Shown: positions 1-12,916, counted from the stretch's first letter. The stretch: DNA of 42,277 nucleotides from Paulinella micropora (GCA_009731375.1 BJOX01000218.1:460615-502891), one strand, 5' to 3'. Translations and numbers: made by a program. The notes: a model not told the origin generated them from the sequence alone.

Positions 1-170
1 GACCAGTATTTTCATTGAACATACCGGCCCGTCTGGAAGTGTTGGAACTGCCCTTGCGGGGGTGTCATTAGAGCTTATCGTCAATTCTTCGTACTCCCCT
101 CACGGGTGAGACGATGGAGGCGCATGTGCAGAAATGCATCAGCCATTGACAGAGAAGCACTATTATTATT
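1..170. other. Non-repetitive stretch, nothing recognised
   Basis: Ordinary-complexity sequence at the window edge. I see no convincing exon here. The C-terminal half of the Rab gene (G4 and G5 motifs, prenylation tail) should lie beyond this edge on the minus strand. Confidence 0.5.
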
Positions 171-211
171 ATTATATATATATATTATATATATATATGT
201 ATATATATATG

Positions 212-290
<79 letters not shown>

Positions 291-412
291 ATCTATGTAT
301 GTATGTATGTATGTATGTATGTATGTATGTATGTATATATACATGCATACATACATACATACATACATACATACATACATACATACATACATACATACAT
401 ACATACATACAT

Positions 413-443
<31 letters not shown>

Positions 444-509
444 TAACACTGCATATATATATATATATCTATATATCTATATATATATGTATATATATAT
501 ATGCATGTA

Positions 510-591
<82 letters not shown>

Positions 592-600
592 CCTCCTCTT
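171..600. repeat. Compound microsatellite: TA, TG, CATG/CATA and ATCT arrays
   Basis: The stretch runs from (TA)n to (TG)n, then (TATG/CATA)n and (CTAT)n. Open frames across it only translate the repeat. Positions 601-720 after it are non-repetitive but show no exon that I can support. Confidence 0.95.
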
Positions 601-718
601 CTTTTCCAGAACACAGTCTACCCGTGATTCCCATCCCGGACACATGCACAGTACACAAATTATTGTTTGATGTGAAACTGCGTTCCTTTGCAAGGACTAC
701 ATTCCTTTGCGACATCTC

Positions 719-720
<2 letters not shown>

Positions 721-813
<93 letters not shown>

Positions 814-946
814 CAGTGTTTGTGTGTATGTATGTGTATGTGTGTGTATGTATGTATGTATGTATGTATGTACATATACATATTATACATACATACATAC
901 ATACATACATACATACATACATACATACATACATACATACACACAC

Positions 947-1045
<99 letters not shown>

Positions 1046-1086
1046 CATCTATCCATCTATCCATCTATCCATCTATCTATCTATTC

Positions 1087-1176
<90 letters not shown>

Positions 1177-1180
1177 TATC
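721..1180. repeat. ATCT / CATA microsatellite
   Basis: Nearly uninterrupted (ATCT)n with a (TATG)(CATA) middle and ATCC variants near 1044-1090. It runs directly into the left arm of the palindrome that carries the inverted Rab exon copy. Confidence 0.95.
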
Positions 1181-1187
1181 TTGACAG

Positions 1188-1239
1188 ATATTATCGCGGC
1201 GCCATGGCGCTGCTTTGTAGTGTATGACGTCACAGACAG
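1188..1239 (+). pseudogene. Inverted, frameshifted copy of Rab exon E
   Basis: This plus-strand copy of the Rab exon at 1368-1418 keeps acceptor TTGACAG and donor GTCACA. One inserted base (ATGGCGCTG where the other copy has ATGGGCTG) breaks the frame between YYRGAM and CFVVYDVTD. It is in the wrong orientation for the rest of the gene, so it reads as a non-functional arm of the palindrome. Confidence 0.8.
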
Positions 1240-1289
1240 GTCACACACACATACACACACACACACAAACACTGCATATATATATACAC

Positions 1290-1320
<31 letters not shown>

Positions 1321-1367
1321 CTGTGTGTGTGATATATATATATATGCAGTGTTTGTGTGTGTGTGAC

Positions 1368-1418
1368 CTGTCTGTGACGTCATACACTACAAAGCAGCCC
1401 ATGGCGCCGCGATAATAT
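1368..1418 (-). CDS. Rab-family small GTPase, exon E (YYRGA region)
   Basis: This 51-nt exon encodes the part of a Rab GTPase after switch [18 protein letters not shown], matching the Rab consensus YYRGA followed by a hydrophobic strand and YD-T. The acceptor is TTGACAG and the donor is AG|GTCACA. It starts with one base that completes Ala after exon D (ITQ-A) and ends in phase 2. It is the only copy in the window with both splice sites and an intact frame in gene orientation. Three truncated copies precede it. The following exons (NKxD and SA motifs) are not in the window. Confidence 0.9.
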
Positions 1419-1443
1419 CTGTCAAGATAATAGATAGATAGAT

Positions 1444-1845
1444 GAGATATCGACTAATGTCAGAAAAAAGGAGCTTCTGATTTCGTAAACCAAGGAAGTC
1501 TGTGGGTAAAGTATTAACCCGATGCCCAGCTAAGCCGTGATGTTTGCACGGAAGGGACTGATACAGGCGATACCAAATCTCCCTAGTACCAGGCGGGGCC
1601 AGGGCTCGTTCCATAAGCGCCCCTTGCAGAACGAGCTCCCACCTCCATTACAGAGGACCCAGTAAACAGATGGAGTTTCGAGACTGTCGACAGTCTAGTA
1701 TAAACCGACAGAGCACTGTGGGTTTTATTCCGGGCTCAACAAGCGAGAAAGGGCACCCTGAGGGAACAGGATTGTGCTTCCCGTCGCTATTTCGGCATGT
1801 GACTTATAGGCGTATGGCTAGGCACACATAAGGCACCCCACCACG

Positions 1846-1848
<3 letters not shown>
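1444..1848 (-). mobile_element. Retroposon-like dispersed repeat, copy 1 (longest)
   Basis: About 400 bp of non-repetitive sequence, shared at high identity with 4289-4634 and 25820-26000. Read on the minus strand, all three copies end in GATAT(C/T)TCATCTATC and pass straight into an ATCT array. Copies 2 and 3 are missing increasing lengths of the opposite end. A constant 3' end with a simple-repeat tail and 5' truncation is typical of SINE/LINE-type retroposition. I found no convincing tRNA promoter boxes and no long ORF. It sits in the Rab intron between exons D and E. Confidence 0.75.
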
Positions 1849-1907
<59 letters not shown>

Positions 1908-1908
<1 letters not shown>

Positions 1909-1931
1909 CTACAAAGCAGCCGCGATAATAT
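1908..1931 (-). pseudogene. Truncated 5'-half copy of Rab exon E (copy E2)
   Basis: It keeps the acceptor and the start of exon E, lacks 9 nt in frame (around GAM) and stops at TTTGTAGT, where the ATCT array takes over. Confidence 0.8.
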
Positions 1932-1957
1932 CTGTCAATACTATGGATAGATAGATG

Positions 1958-1988
<31 letters not shown>

Positions 1989-2020
1989 TGATAGATAGAT
2001 AGATAGATAGATAGACAGAC

Positions 2021-2079
<59 letters not shown>

Positions 2080-2082
2080 CAA

Positions 2083-2115
2083 ACTACAAAGCAGCCCATG
2101 GCGCCGCGATAATAT
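2083..2115 (-). pseudogene. Truncated 5'-half copy of Rab exon E (copy E3)
   Basis: It carries acceptor GGACAG and reads [11 protein letters not shown] in frame. It then breaks at GTAGT into the repeat, at the same point as its two neighbours. Confidence 0.85.
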
Positions 2116-2129
2116 CTGTCCATACTATG

Positions 2130-2166
<37 letters not shown>

Positions 2167-2167
<1 letters not shown>

Positions 2168-2199
2168 CTACAAAGCAGAGCATGGCGCCGCGATAATAT
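2167..2199 (-). pseudogene. Truncated 5'-half copy of Rab exon E (copy E4)
   Basis: It carries acceptor TTGGCAG and reads [11 protein letters not shown] in frame (Gly to Leu), then breaks at GTAGT into CTATC. The break creates GTA|GTCTAT, the same donor-like string used by Rab exons B and C, so use as an alternative exon cannot be excluded. Confidence 0.8.
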
Positions 2200-2202
2200 C
2201 TG

Positions 2203-2605
2203 CCAAGCACAACACACAGCAATCAAGGAGCGTGTAGGCAGCACACAGCAAGGAGCGTGTAGGCAGCACACAGCAAGGAGCGTGTAGCAGCACACAGCAA
2301 GGAGCGTGCAGCAGCACACAGCAAGGAGACAGCAAGGAGCGTGCATCGCAAGGGGGAGGAGAAAGCAGCAGCAAGGAGCGTGTAGGCAACACATGGCAAG
2401 GAGCGTGCAGGCAACACACAGCAAGGAGCGTGCAGCGCAAGTGGGAGGAGGAAGCAGCAGACAAGGAGCGTGTAGGCAACACACAGCAAGGAGCGTGTAG
2501 GCAACACACAGCAAGGAGCGTGCAGCAACACACAGCTAGGAGCGTTAGGAGCGTGTCGCACAAGGGGGAGGAGGAAGCAGCAGACAGCAACAGAGAGCAG
2601 CCATC
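2203..2605. repeat. About 24-bp minisatellite with higher-order units
   Basis: Repeats of ACACAGCAAGGAGCGTGTAGGC, with longer units containing GGGGGAGGAG(G/A)AAGCAGCAG. The copies are diverged. Frames on both strands are open only because of the repeat. Confidence 0.9.
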
Positions 2606-2631
2606 CAGTCAAGACAAGCTAGTACAACGAC

Positions 2632-2725
2632 AATGACAACAATAACGACAACGACAACAATAACGACAAAGACAACGACAACAACAACAACAACAACAAC
2701 AAAAATAACAACAACAAGCCATACT
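2632..2725. repeat. ACAACA-type low complexity
   Basis: CAA/CGA-rich simple sequence with no coding signal. Confidence 0.85.
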
Positions 2726-2754
2726 TAGCAAATAGAAACAAGAACGCTCAGCTT

Positions 2755-3573
<819 letters not shown>

Positions 3574-3615
3574 GCCTGTGTGATGGAGCGGAATCTTTCT
3601 TGACCCGCCGTGTCC
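3574..3615 (-). CDS. Rab-family small GTPase, exon D (switch [10 protein letters not shown])
   Basis: A 42-nt exon whose translation, [15 protein letters not shown], is the Rab G3/switch II signature that binds Mg-GTP and gives Rab effector specificity. Trp is split TG|G with exon C and Ala is split GC|A with exon E, so phase agrees on both sides. Acceptor GTTGCAG, donor GC|GTAGGG. The exon is bordered by ATCT repeats. The family assignment is secure, the subfamily is not. Confidence 0.95.
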
Positions 3616-3627
3616 CTGCAACGCAGC

Positions 3628-3660
3628 AGATAGATACATAGACAGATAGATAGACAGATG

Positions 3661-3715
<55 letters not shown>

Positions 3716-3789
3716 GGATGATATAGATGGACGGACCGACGGACGGACGGACGGACGGACGGACGGATGGATGGATGGATGGATGGATG

Positions 3790-3837
<48 letters not shown>

Positions 3838-3849
3838 ATAGATAGATGA

Positions 3850-3882
<33 letters not shown>

Positions 3883-3883
3883 C
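3628..3883. repeat. GATA/GGAC/GGAT microsatellite
   Basis: GATA, GGAC and GGAT runs occupy the short intron between Rab exons C and D. Confidence 0.95.
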
Positions 3884-3941
3884 CAGATCTGGGTCTGCAC
3901 TTTATCTCCCATGATGTTGACATAACGACTGGCAAACTCCA
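3884..3941 (-). CDS. Rab-family small GTPase, exon C (strands 2 and 3)
   Basis: A 58-nt exon encoding (V)EFASRYVNIMGDKVQTQIW, the strand after switch I through the Trp that precedes DTAGQ. This matches the Rab pattern G-V-E/D-F ... K-(L/V)-Q-I-W. Acceptor GTTAG, donor TG|GTCTAT. The donor is supplied by the edge of the adjoining ATCT repeat. Phase joins exon B (G|TG = Val) and exon D (TG|G = Trp). Confidence 0.92.
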
Positions 3942-3944
3942 CTA

Positions 3945-3946
3945 AC

Positions 3947-3977
<31 letters not shown>

Positions 3978-3979
3978 TG

Positions 3980-4012
<33 letters not shown>

Positions 4013-4097
4013 GTAGATGGATGGATGGATGGATGGATAGATAGATAGATAGATAGGTATGTATGTAGGTAGGTAGGTAGGTAGGTAGGTGGGTAGG

Positions 4098-4132
<35 letters not shown>

Positions 4133-4285
4133 GTGGCAGGTAGGTAGGTAGGTAGGTAGGTAGGTAGGTAGGTAGGTCGGTAGGTAGGTAGGGTAGGTAG
4201 GGTAGGTAGGGTAGGTAGGTAGGTAGGTAGCTAGGTGGGTGGGTAGGTAGGTAGGTAGGTAGGTAGGTAGGTAGGTAGGTAGATA
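3945..4285. repeat. GACA/GATA/GGTA microsatellite
   Basis: GACA, GATA and GTAG runs in the intron between Rab exons B and C, followed by retroposon copy 2. Confidence 0.95.
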
Positions 4286-4288
4286 GAT

Positions 4289-4633
4289 GAAATATCGACT
4301 AATCTCAGAAAAAAGGAGCTTCTGATTTCGTCAACCAAGGAAGTCTGTGGGTAAAGTATTAATCCGATGCCCAGCTAAGCCGTGATGTTTGCACGGAAGG
4401 GACTGATACAGGCAATACCAAATCTCCCTAGTACCAGGCGGGGCCAGGGCTCGTTCCATAAACGCCCCTTGCAGAACGAGCTCCCACCTCCATTACAGAG
4501 GACCCAGTAAGCAGATGGAGTTTCGAGACTGTTCGACAGTCTAGTATAAACCGACAGAGCACTGTGGGTTTTATTCCGGGCTCAACAAGCGAGAAAGGGC
4601 ACCCTGAGGGAACAGGATTGTGCTTCCCGTCGC

Positions 4634-4634
<1 letters not shown>
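4289..4634 (-). mobile_element. Retroposon-like dispersed repeat, copy 2
   Basis: Near-identical to the corresponding part of 1444-1848, with only scattered differences and one base inserted in the GACTGT-CGACAG region. Its minus-strand 3' end runs into GTAG/GATA repeats. Its 5' end stops at GCGACGGGAAG, about 70 bp short of copy 1. Confidence 0.75.
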
Positions 4635-4635
<1 letters not shown>

Positions 4636-4715
<80 letters not shown>

Positions 4716-4728
4716 TAGATAGATAGAT

Positions 4729-4790
<62 letters not shown>

Positions 4791-4822
4791 GGATGGATGG
4801 ATGGATGGATGGATGGATGGAT
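4636..4822. repeat. GATA/GGAT microsatellite
   Basis: An uninterrupted tetranucleotide array directly against the donor of Rab exon B. Confidence 0.95.
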
Positions 4823-4829
4823 GATAGAC

Positions 4830-4904
4830 CGCCCACGGTGGAGGTGTGTTCGGGGTCGAACGTGTCCGAAGTGATACGTAGCAGCAGGTTCGACTTCCCC
4901 ACAC
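4830..4904 (-). CDS. Rab-family small GTPase, exon B (P-loop end, switch I)
   Basis: A 75-nt exon. VGKSNLLLR completes the P-loop GDSGVGKS begun in exon A, binding GTP phosphates. [13 protein letters not shown] carries the switch I region with the conserved Thr of ST-V/I-G. Acceptor GTGGTAG, donor G|GTCTATC, which is the edge of a CTAT/ATCC array. Gly is split G|GT with exon A and Val G|TG with exon C. The intron between exons A and B is 130 nt. The combination is diagnostic of a Rab, but I could not assign a subfamily from these residues. Confidence 0.95.
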
Positions 4905-5034
4905 CTACCACACGCGCACACTGTATACATGTACGGTGTTGCGTGTGTATTAGTATACGTTCACGCGTGAATTGATGCTTGCATCGTATGCTGAATACAG
5001 GGAAAGAGTTGTTGGTTCTTGTGTGCATCATCAC

Positions 5035-5091
5035 CTGAGTCCCCAATCAGCACCAGCTTGAAGGTGTGTTTAATGTCGTCCAGAGCGGCAT
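5035..5091 (-). CDS. Rab-family small GTPase, exon A (first strand and P-loop start)
   Basis: A 57-nt exon reading DDIKHTFKLVLIGDSG. This is strand beta-1 plus the first half of the P-loop, close to the N-terminus of a Rab. Acceptor CTGTTGCAG, donor TCAG|GTGATG. It begins in phase 1, so at least one further exon with the start codon lies upstream (above 5100). I could not identify that exon. Confidence 0.9.
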
Positions 5092-5099
5092 CTGCAACA

Positions 5100-5835
5100 G
5101 TGTTGAGTTGTGGGTTAGATCTTGGGTTGGGGCAAAGTGTGATGAACGTTTTACCTCGGCCTGCGTAGTTTGGTGAAGTTATCCTGATAACAGCATCAAT
5201 GATAAAACCATGAAAAATTTTTGTTCCTTATTTCTGTCGTTCTAGTGACCTTGACATCTGTGCACCGACGAGCGATTCTGTATTGTCAGTACTATTGTCT
5301 GCACACTAGTTCAGAGGCCATGACACGTGCGACCACTTACTTTCCAAGACAAATCGGAGTATCACACTTGCATACGAATTCCGTATATTGCTATGAAACA
5401 TTAAAAAACAAAAAACGTTTTAAACACAATTCTTTAAAAATAGATATTTTCTTCTCATTAAATTCTTTGATGCTTGTTTTGTTTCGCTAGTTCCATTCGT
5501 TTCCTTGATATTTATAATATTGGAATTCTGCAGTGAAAGGAGATAAATGGGGAAGGAAGGTTGATTTGCTAAATTAAAAATAGGACTGATGGGCCCAACT
5601 TCAAATATCAAATATATAACGTAAAGTATTGACACTTTCAATGGAAGGCCGGCCAGTTTAGTCCATTGGTCTGCAATTAATTGTTTCCCGTTTGATTTTT
5701 TGTTTCACGGCCTTGCTCAGATTGAGGATCTGTTGTGCTCTTTGTTACTTAATGCAACCTCTCCAATCTTCCGCTTCCCCGTTCCTAGAACCTTCAACAC
5801 AAAACTGTAGACAAGCATGTGATCGACAGCTCTTT
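5100..5835. other. AT-rich non-repetitive stretch, expected 5' end of the Rab gene
   Basis: Unique sequence without simple repeats. The first exon, 5'UTR and promoter of the minus-strand Rab gene are expected here. I see no motif that fixes them. Confidence 0.4.
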
Positions 5836-5839
5836 TTCG

Positions 5840-7595
<1,756 letters not shown>

Positions 7596-8322
7596 NNNNN
7601 NNNNNNNNNNNNNNNNNNNNNNNNNNNNNNNNNNNNNNNNNNNNNNNNNNNNNNNNNNNNNNNNNNNNNNNNNNNNNNNNNNNNNNNNNNNNNNNNNNNN
7701 NNNNNNNNNNNNNNNNNNNNNNNNNNNNNNNNNNNNNNNNNNNNNNNNNNNNNNNNNNNNNNNNNNNNNNNNNNNNNNNNNNNNNNNNNNNNNNNNNNNN
7801 NNNNNNNNNNNNNNNNNNNNNNNNNNNNNNNNNNNNNNNNNNNNNNNNNNNNNNNNNNNNNNNNNNNNNNNNNNNNNNNNNNNNNNNNNNNNNNNNNNNN
7901 NNNNNNNNNNNNNNNNNNNNNNNNNNNNNNNNNNNNNNNNNNNNNNNNNNNNNNNNNNNNNNNNNNNNNNNNNNNNNNNNNNNNNNNNNNNNNNNNNNNN
8001 NNNNNNNNNNNNNNNNNNNNNNNNNNNNNNNNNNNNNNNNNNNNNNNNNNNNNNNNNNNNNNNNNNNNNNNNNNNNNNNNNNNNNNNNNNNNNNNNNNNN
8101 NNNNNNNNNNNNNNNNNNNNNNNNNNNNNNNNNNNNNNNNNNNNNNNNNNNNNNNNNNNNNNNNNNNNNNNNNNNNNNNNNNNNNNNNNNNNNNNNNNNN
8201 NNNNNNNNNNNNNNNNNNNNNNNNNNNNNNNNNNNNNNNNNNNNNNNNNNNNNNNNNNNNNNNNNNNNNNNNNNNNNNNNNNNNNNNNNNNNNNNNNNNN
8301 NNNNNNNNNNNNNNNNNNNNNN
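7596..8322. other. Assembly gap
   Basis: 727 Ns. The CTAT array enters on the left and a TC run leaves on the right. Confidence 0.99.
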
Positions 8323-8363
8323 TCTCTCTCTCTCTCGTGCTCCTCCAGTCCTTGCTCTGCCCT

Positions 8364-8520
8364 CACCTCTTTCTCCCCTCTCTCGTCCACTTCCTTCATC
8401 TTCTTCCTCACCTCTTTCTCCCCTCTCTCGTCCTCTTCCTTCATCTTCTTCCTCACCTCTTTCTCCCCTCTCTCGTCCTCTTCCTTCATCTTCTTCCTCA
8501 CCCTTTCTCCCCTCTCTTTG
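8364..8520 (-). repeat. 45-bp tandem repeat encoding a charged 15-residue repeat
   Basis: About 3.5 copies of a 45-bp unit. On the minus strand the open frame reads RKKMKEEDERGEKEV per unit and continues upstream without a stop to about position 8560. The unit is a multiple of three, so other frames are open too. An exon encoding a charged coiled-coil or disordered segment is possible. No start codon is visible and no donor can be seen because of the gap, so coding status is undecided. Confidence 0.6.
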
Positions 8521-8559
8521 TCCTCTGGCGACCCGATAACAAGGGTATTAGGTTTTAAT

Positions 8560-9690
8560 TATTGTGCGTCTATATTGCAGAACTCCACAGGCCGAGACGT
8601 AGGGCCGGTAGCGCACTTGCTCGTGTGGTCTTATTTTTACTGTTGACCTTACTGCTCGTTATAAGACACTGTCTCGTAAAGGAAGTCTAATTAAGGGGGA
8701 GCATTGGACATTAATTAGACCCTTTCTCCTTAGTTATGTCCATTATTAGTTAATTACCCGTTAGTAGTAGTACCAATGTTACCGTTATTAGTATTATTAC
8801 TGAGTTATTAATGGACGGTGGCAGTTTTATTTATTAATAATAACCAAATGCTTAATCAGAAATCCGCGTGAAAGATCTGCCAAAGGACAGTTCGTACGAC
8901 CCTCGCTCCCTTTCTTGCTAAGAAAGACTCCCGACAATTGTATGTCATTAGTCAGTCAATTTTAATACTTGTTCTGGTACTGGTGGCACTAGCTTTTCAC
9001 CATTTGTGGATACATTACAATTTTTACCCATATCCGTACGTCAAGTTACATGTGTCAATTTTGGACTGTGATGATTAATACATCTTTTGAAGTTCTGACT
9101 TCGGCCGGCCGGGTAGTTTGGACCGACTGGTGGGAATTGTCCTCATTATTCAAGTTAAATTCTGCGTTGTGCGAAGTCGACGACCGGTCAGAGGGGGACG
9201 CACCGGTTGCCGGTACTCGACGAGTAGCATTGCGAAGGCAGTTGTCTGAGACTTGGTTTGCCTGCGTCTGTATTTCCTTGCTATTGCTTTTGTTTTGATT
9301 AGCCTATATTTTATCTCTATTTGCTCTCTTTTCTACTCTGACTCATTTTATTAATAATATTGAGTTTACTACAAGTTCAACACCGTGACTAATAGTTGAA
9401 TTAAACTTGAATTCTAAGTTTCCGGGAAAAAAATCAGGTGAGCATACAGTAGACTAGTATTAATATTTATCAATAATATTACTGTCACCCCGTAATATTA
9501 ATATGTCAGTCAATATATAGCTCAGGCTAGTAGTAAGTTTGAAATCTGACCACTAATCCCAAAGTAGGGGCGACGATGCAGGGCCCGGGTTGATTTTATC
9601 ATCCGAACGAACGTCCCGGCCACAATAATAAAAAGTTGAAAATGAAATTTGAAATGACCGTGACGCGAGAGCTCATGCAACGAGCTGAAG
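8560..9690. other. AT-rich unique sequence without recognised genes
   Basis: Non-repetitive, rich in ATTAAT-type words. An 82-codon frame at 9050-9298 on the plus strand has no recognisable features. I annotate nothing here. Confidence 0.5.
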
Positions 9691-9779
9691 TTCTGACCGA
9701 AAGTCCAACGACGTCATCCACATTTTGTTGCCGGACGCTTTGCTATGATCCGAGAGTCATCTTTGCCCCTAGGAGCAGC

Positions 9780-9975
9780 AAGGGTATTACTGCCGACATT
9801 CATGTGACAAAACAGCCCAACTTTGAGCTCATGGTTCTCAATCAGTATTTGAGATTCACAAAGATGATGTAGAGCGCACCCGGGCAGTTGAAATCTCTTG
9901 GCATGGGCTTTCACAATGAATGATGGCTTCAGCACTACCATACCACTTCTATCGATGGAGAACGATGAGATCGAC
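9780..9975 (-). pseudogene. Diverged copy of the exon pair at 10703-10977
   Basis: On the minus strand this segment reads DLIVLHR then a stop, and further on LIENHELKVG-LFCHMNV. It is collinear with LIVLHR and LIQTHEIKAGEVCHFNA in the intact exons. Several codon differences are synonymous. The first part has a stop and the clean splice sites are missing, so it looks like a decayed segmental copy. Confidence 0.5.
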
Positions 9976-10084
9976 GCAGTACGCCGCGGTGATAGGAGTA
10001 TATTAGTATAATGATGCTTCCGATCTTGATGCAACCAACAACAATCACCAATAACCAACGACAACGAGCTGAAGCCATCACTGG

Positions 10085-10350
10085 CCATCAGCAGTCAATA
10101 ACAATCAAAACCAACACCAATAATACTAGCAACAACAAGCAACACTGCCAGCCAGCGAAAAACAACAACAAAAAGTGACAAACATCAATAACAATCAAAA
10201 TCAGTTAACGATTATCAACAATCATCAACAATCATCAACAACCATAAACAATGATCAGCAATCATCAACAATCATAGGCGATGATCAACAACCACCAATA
10301 ACCATCAAGTGTGACAACCGAGTGACAACCAGCAACAACCAGCAACAACT
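10085..10350. repeat. CAACAATCATCAACA-type low complexity
   Basis: Degenerate ATCAACA/AACAACCA words. No coding signal beyond the repeat. Confidence 0.7.
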
Positions 10351-10447
10351 TTTAATTAGAAAATACTTGCCACTAGTAGGAATAAGTGAGAAGCGTAAGT
10401 GGAAAAGGAAGTGGTATCAAGAGATACAAAAAGAGAAAACAAAAAGT

Positions 10448-10449
<2 letters not shown>

Positions 10450-10484
<35 letters not shown>
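10450..10484. repeat. (GA)n
   Basis: A dinucleotide run. Confidence 0.95.
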
Positions 10485-10486
<2 letters not shown>

Positions 10487-10530
10487 CCGAAAAGTTATCC
10501 TCAGTGTGTCTGGAACTCGGTCGCACTCGT

Positions 10531-10632
10531 CGAGACATTGAAGGACAGGCCAGTGAGACATTGAAGGACAGGCCAGTGAGTGAGACATTGAAGGACAGGC
10601 CAGTGAGACATTGAAGAACAGGCCAGTGAGTT
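10531..10632. repeat. 23-27 bp minisatellite, four units
   Basis: Four units of GAGACATTGAAGGACAGGCC followed by AGT, with GTGA insertions. Unrelated to the neighbouring exons. Confidence 0.9.
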
Positions 10633-10702
10633 GATAATGTCAGCATACTGACCACGACGCCCATCTTCCATGACGGCGTGATCTACTTATTCTTAGGCTT
10701 AC

Positions 10703-10791
10703 CATTTTAACGCAGGCATTGAAGTGGCAAACTTCACCAGCTTTGATCTCATGTGTCTGAATCAATCTTTTGAGATATTCTGATGAGAATT
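10703..10791 (-). CDS. Candidate internal exon (EYLKRLIQTHEIKAGEVCHF)
   Basis: An 89-nt open segment bounded by acceptor GTTCAGCAG and a consensus donor ATG|GTAAGC. It starts with two bases that complete a Glu codon with the exon at 10929-10977, so the two are phase-compatible. A diverged copy at 9780-9870 keeps the frame (LI-x-x-HE-x-K-x-G ... CH-x-N) with synonymous changes in Gly and Cys codons, which argues for coding. Product family not recognised. It could be downstream of the large minus-strand gene, but the connection is not shown. Confidence 0.6.
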
Positions 10792-10873
10792 CTGCTGAAC
10801 AGGTCTCACTCGCAAGCACTTGTCACCAGCTTTCTCTACCGTAGATAGATAGGTAGATATGCAATTGTGTGTC

Positions 10874-10874
<1 letters not shown>

Positions 10875-10909
<35 letters not shown>

Positions 10910-10912
10910 TGA
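10875..10912. repeat. (GT)n
   Basis: A dinucleotide run just downstream (minus strand) of the exon at 10929-10977. Confidence 0.9.
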
Positions 10913-10928
10913 GCTTCAGCACGATCAC

Positions 10929-10977
10929 CGCAAAGCAATCGGTGAAGAACGATGAGATAGACAATGTCATGGTTTGC
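10929..10977 (-). CDS. Candidate internal exon (ANHDIVYLIVLHRLLC)
   Basis: A 49-nt segment with acceptor CGGAGAG and donor TTTGCG|GTGATC, reading a hydrophobic ANHDIVYLIVLHRLLC and ending in phase 1. That phase matches the exon at 10703-10791. The diverged copy near 9960 shares LIVLHR with synonymous third-base changes (CTT/CTC, CAC/CAT). Function unknown. Confidence 0.55.
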
Positions 10978-11093
10978 CTCTCCGATCCCGATTGTCATTA
11001 TTATTGTTTGTTATGTTACATACCTTGACTAGAACATTGTGACCGCGCGCAGGGAGAAACGTGTCAGAAAGTATAAGTAGGAGAATCAACGTG

Positions 11094-11094
<1 letters not shown>

Positions 11095-11142
<48 letters not shown>

Positions 11143-11150
11143 GTGCGTGC

Positions 11151-11209
<59 letters not shown>

Positions 11210-11399
11210 NNNNNNNNNNNNNNNNNNNNNNNNNNNNNNNNNNNNNNNNNNNNNNNNNNNNNNNNNNNNNNNNNNNNNNNNNNNNNNNNNNNNNNNNNNN
11301 NNNNNNNNNNNNNNNNNNNNNNNNNNNNNNNNNNNNNNNNNNNNNNNGTGTGTGTGTGTGTGTGCGTGTGTGTGTGAGGAGAGAGAGAGAGAGAGAGAC

Positions 11400-11434
<35 letters not shown>

Positions 11435-11435
11435 C

Positions 11436-11473
<38 letters not shown>

Positions 11474-11474
11474 G
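11095..11474. repeat. (GT)n, gap, (GT)n, (GA)n
   Basis: Dinucleotide arrays interrupted by an N gap at 11210-11347. Confidence 0.95.
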
Positions 11475-11546
11475 ACGTACTAAGGTGTCTCTTTGGGAAA
11501 AAAATTTGGCCGGCCTAAACATACATGCTCACACGTAGATAGACTG

Positions 11547-12540
<994 letters not shown>

Positions 12541-12545
12541 TTTAC

Positions 12546-12580
12546 CAGTGGGAGGTGAAAGGGTAGGTGAGGAATGTTGT
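12546..12580 (-). pseudogene. 3'-half copy of exon B15 (1)
   Basis: Reads [11 protein letters not shown] in the frame of exon B15 (NQSSPAVSPSA) and ends at the same place with donor ACTG|GTAAAT. Confidence 0.7.
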
Positions 12581-12581
12581 A

Positions 12582-12618
<37 letters not shown>

Positions 12619-12622
12619 TAGA

Positions 12623-12662
<40 letters not shown>

Positions 12663-12697
12663 GAGATAGATAGATAGATAGATAGATAGATATTTAC

Positions 12698-12733
12698 CAG
12701 TGGGAGGTGAAAGGGTAGGTGAGGAATGGTTGC
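12698..12733 (-). pseudogene. 3'-half copy of exon B15 (2)
   Basis: Same motif and donor as the copy at 12546-12580. Confidence 0.7.
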
Positions 12734-12734
12734 A

Positions 12735-12797
<63 letters not shown>

Positions 12798-12825
12798 TAG
12801 ATAGATAGATATAGATAGATAGATT

Positions 12826-12873
12826 GCTAATCCTAATCCTAATCCTAATCCTAATCCTAATCCTAATCCTATC

Positions 12874-12916
<43 letters not shown>

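Larger units (their letters stand above)
1160..1440. repeat. Large imperfect palindrome with a Rab exon in each arm
   Basis: The left arm (about 1160-1290) and right arm (about 1320-1440) are reverse complements through the ATCT edge, TTATCTTGACAG, the whole 51-52 nt exon, its donor, the CA/TG run and the block AACACTGCATATATA. A TA-rich loop separates them. The main arm difference is one extra C in the left-arm exon copy. Confidence 0.85.

Noticed and set aside
501-1366. Long open frames reading Tyr-Leu-Ser-Ile, His-Thr-Tyr-Ile or Cys-Val repeats, here and throughout
   Set aside because: They are translations of ATCT, CATA, TG or GA arrays, open in several frames at once, without splice or start context.
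1444-1848. tRNA-derived SINE head
   Set aside because: GGGCTCGTTCC resembles a B box only partly and no A box at suitable spacing was found.
9636-9872. A 78-codon plus-strand gene
   Set aside because: Comparison with the duplicate at 10.7 kb favours the minus strand, where the splice sites are better and the changes are conservative.
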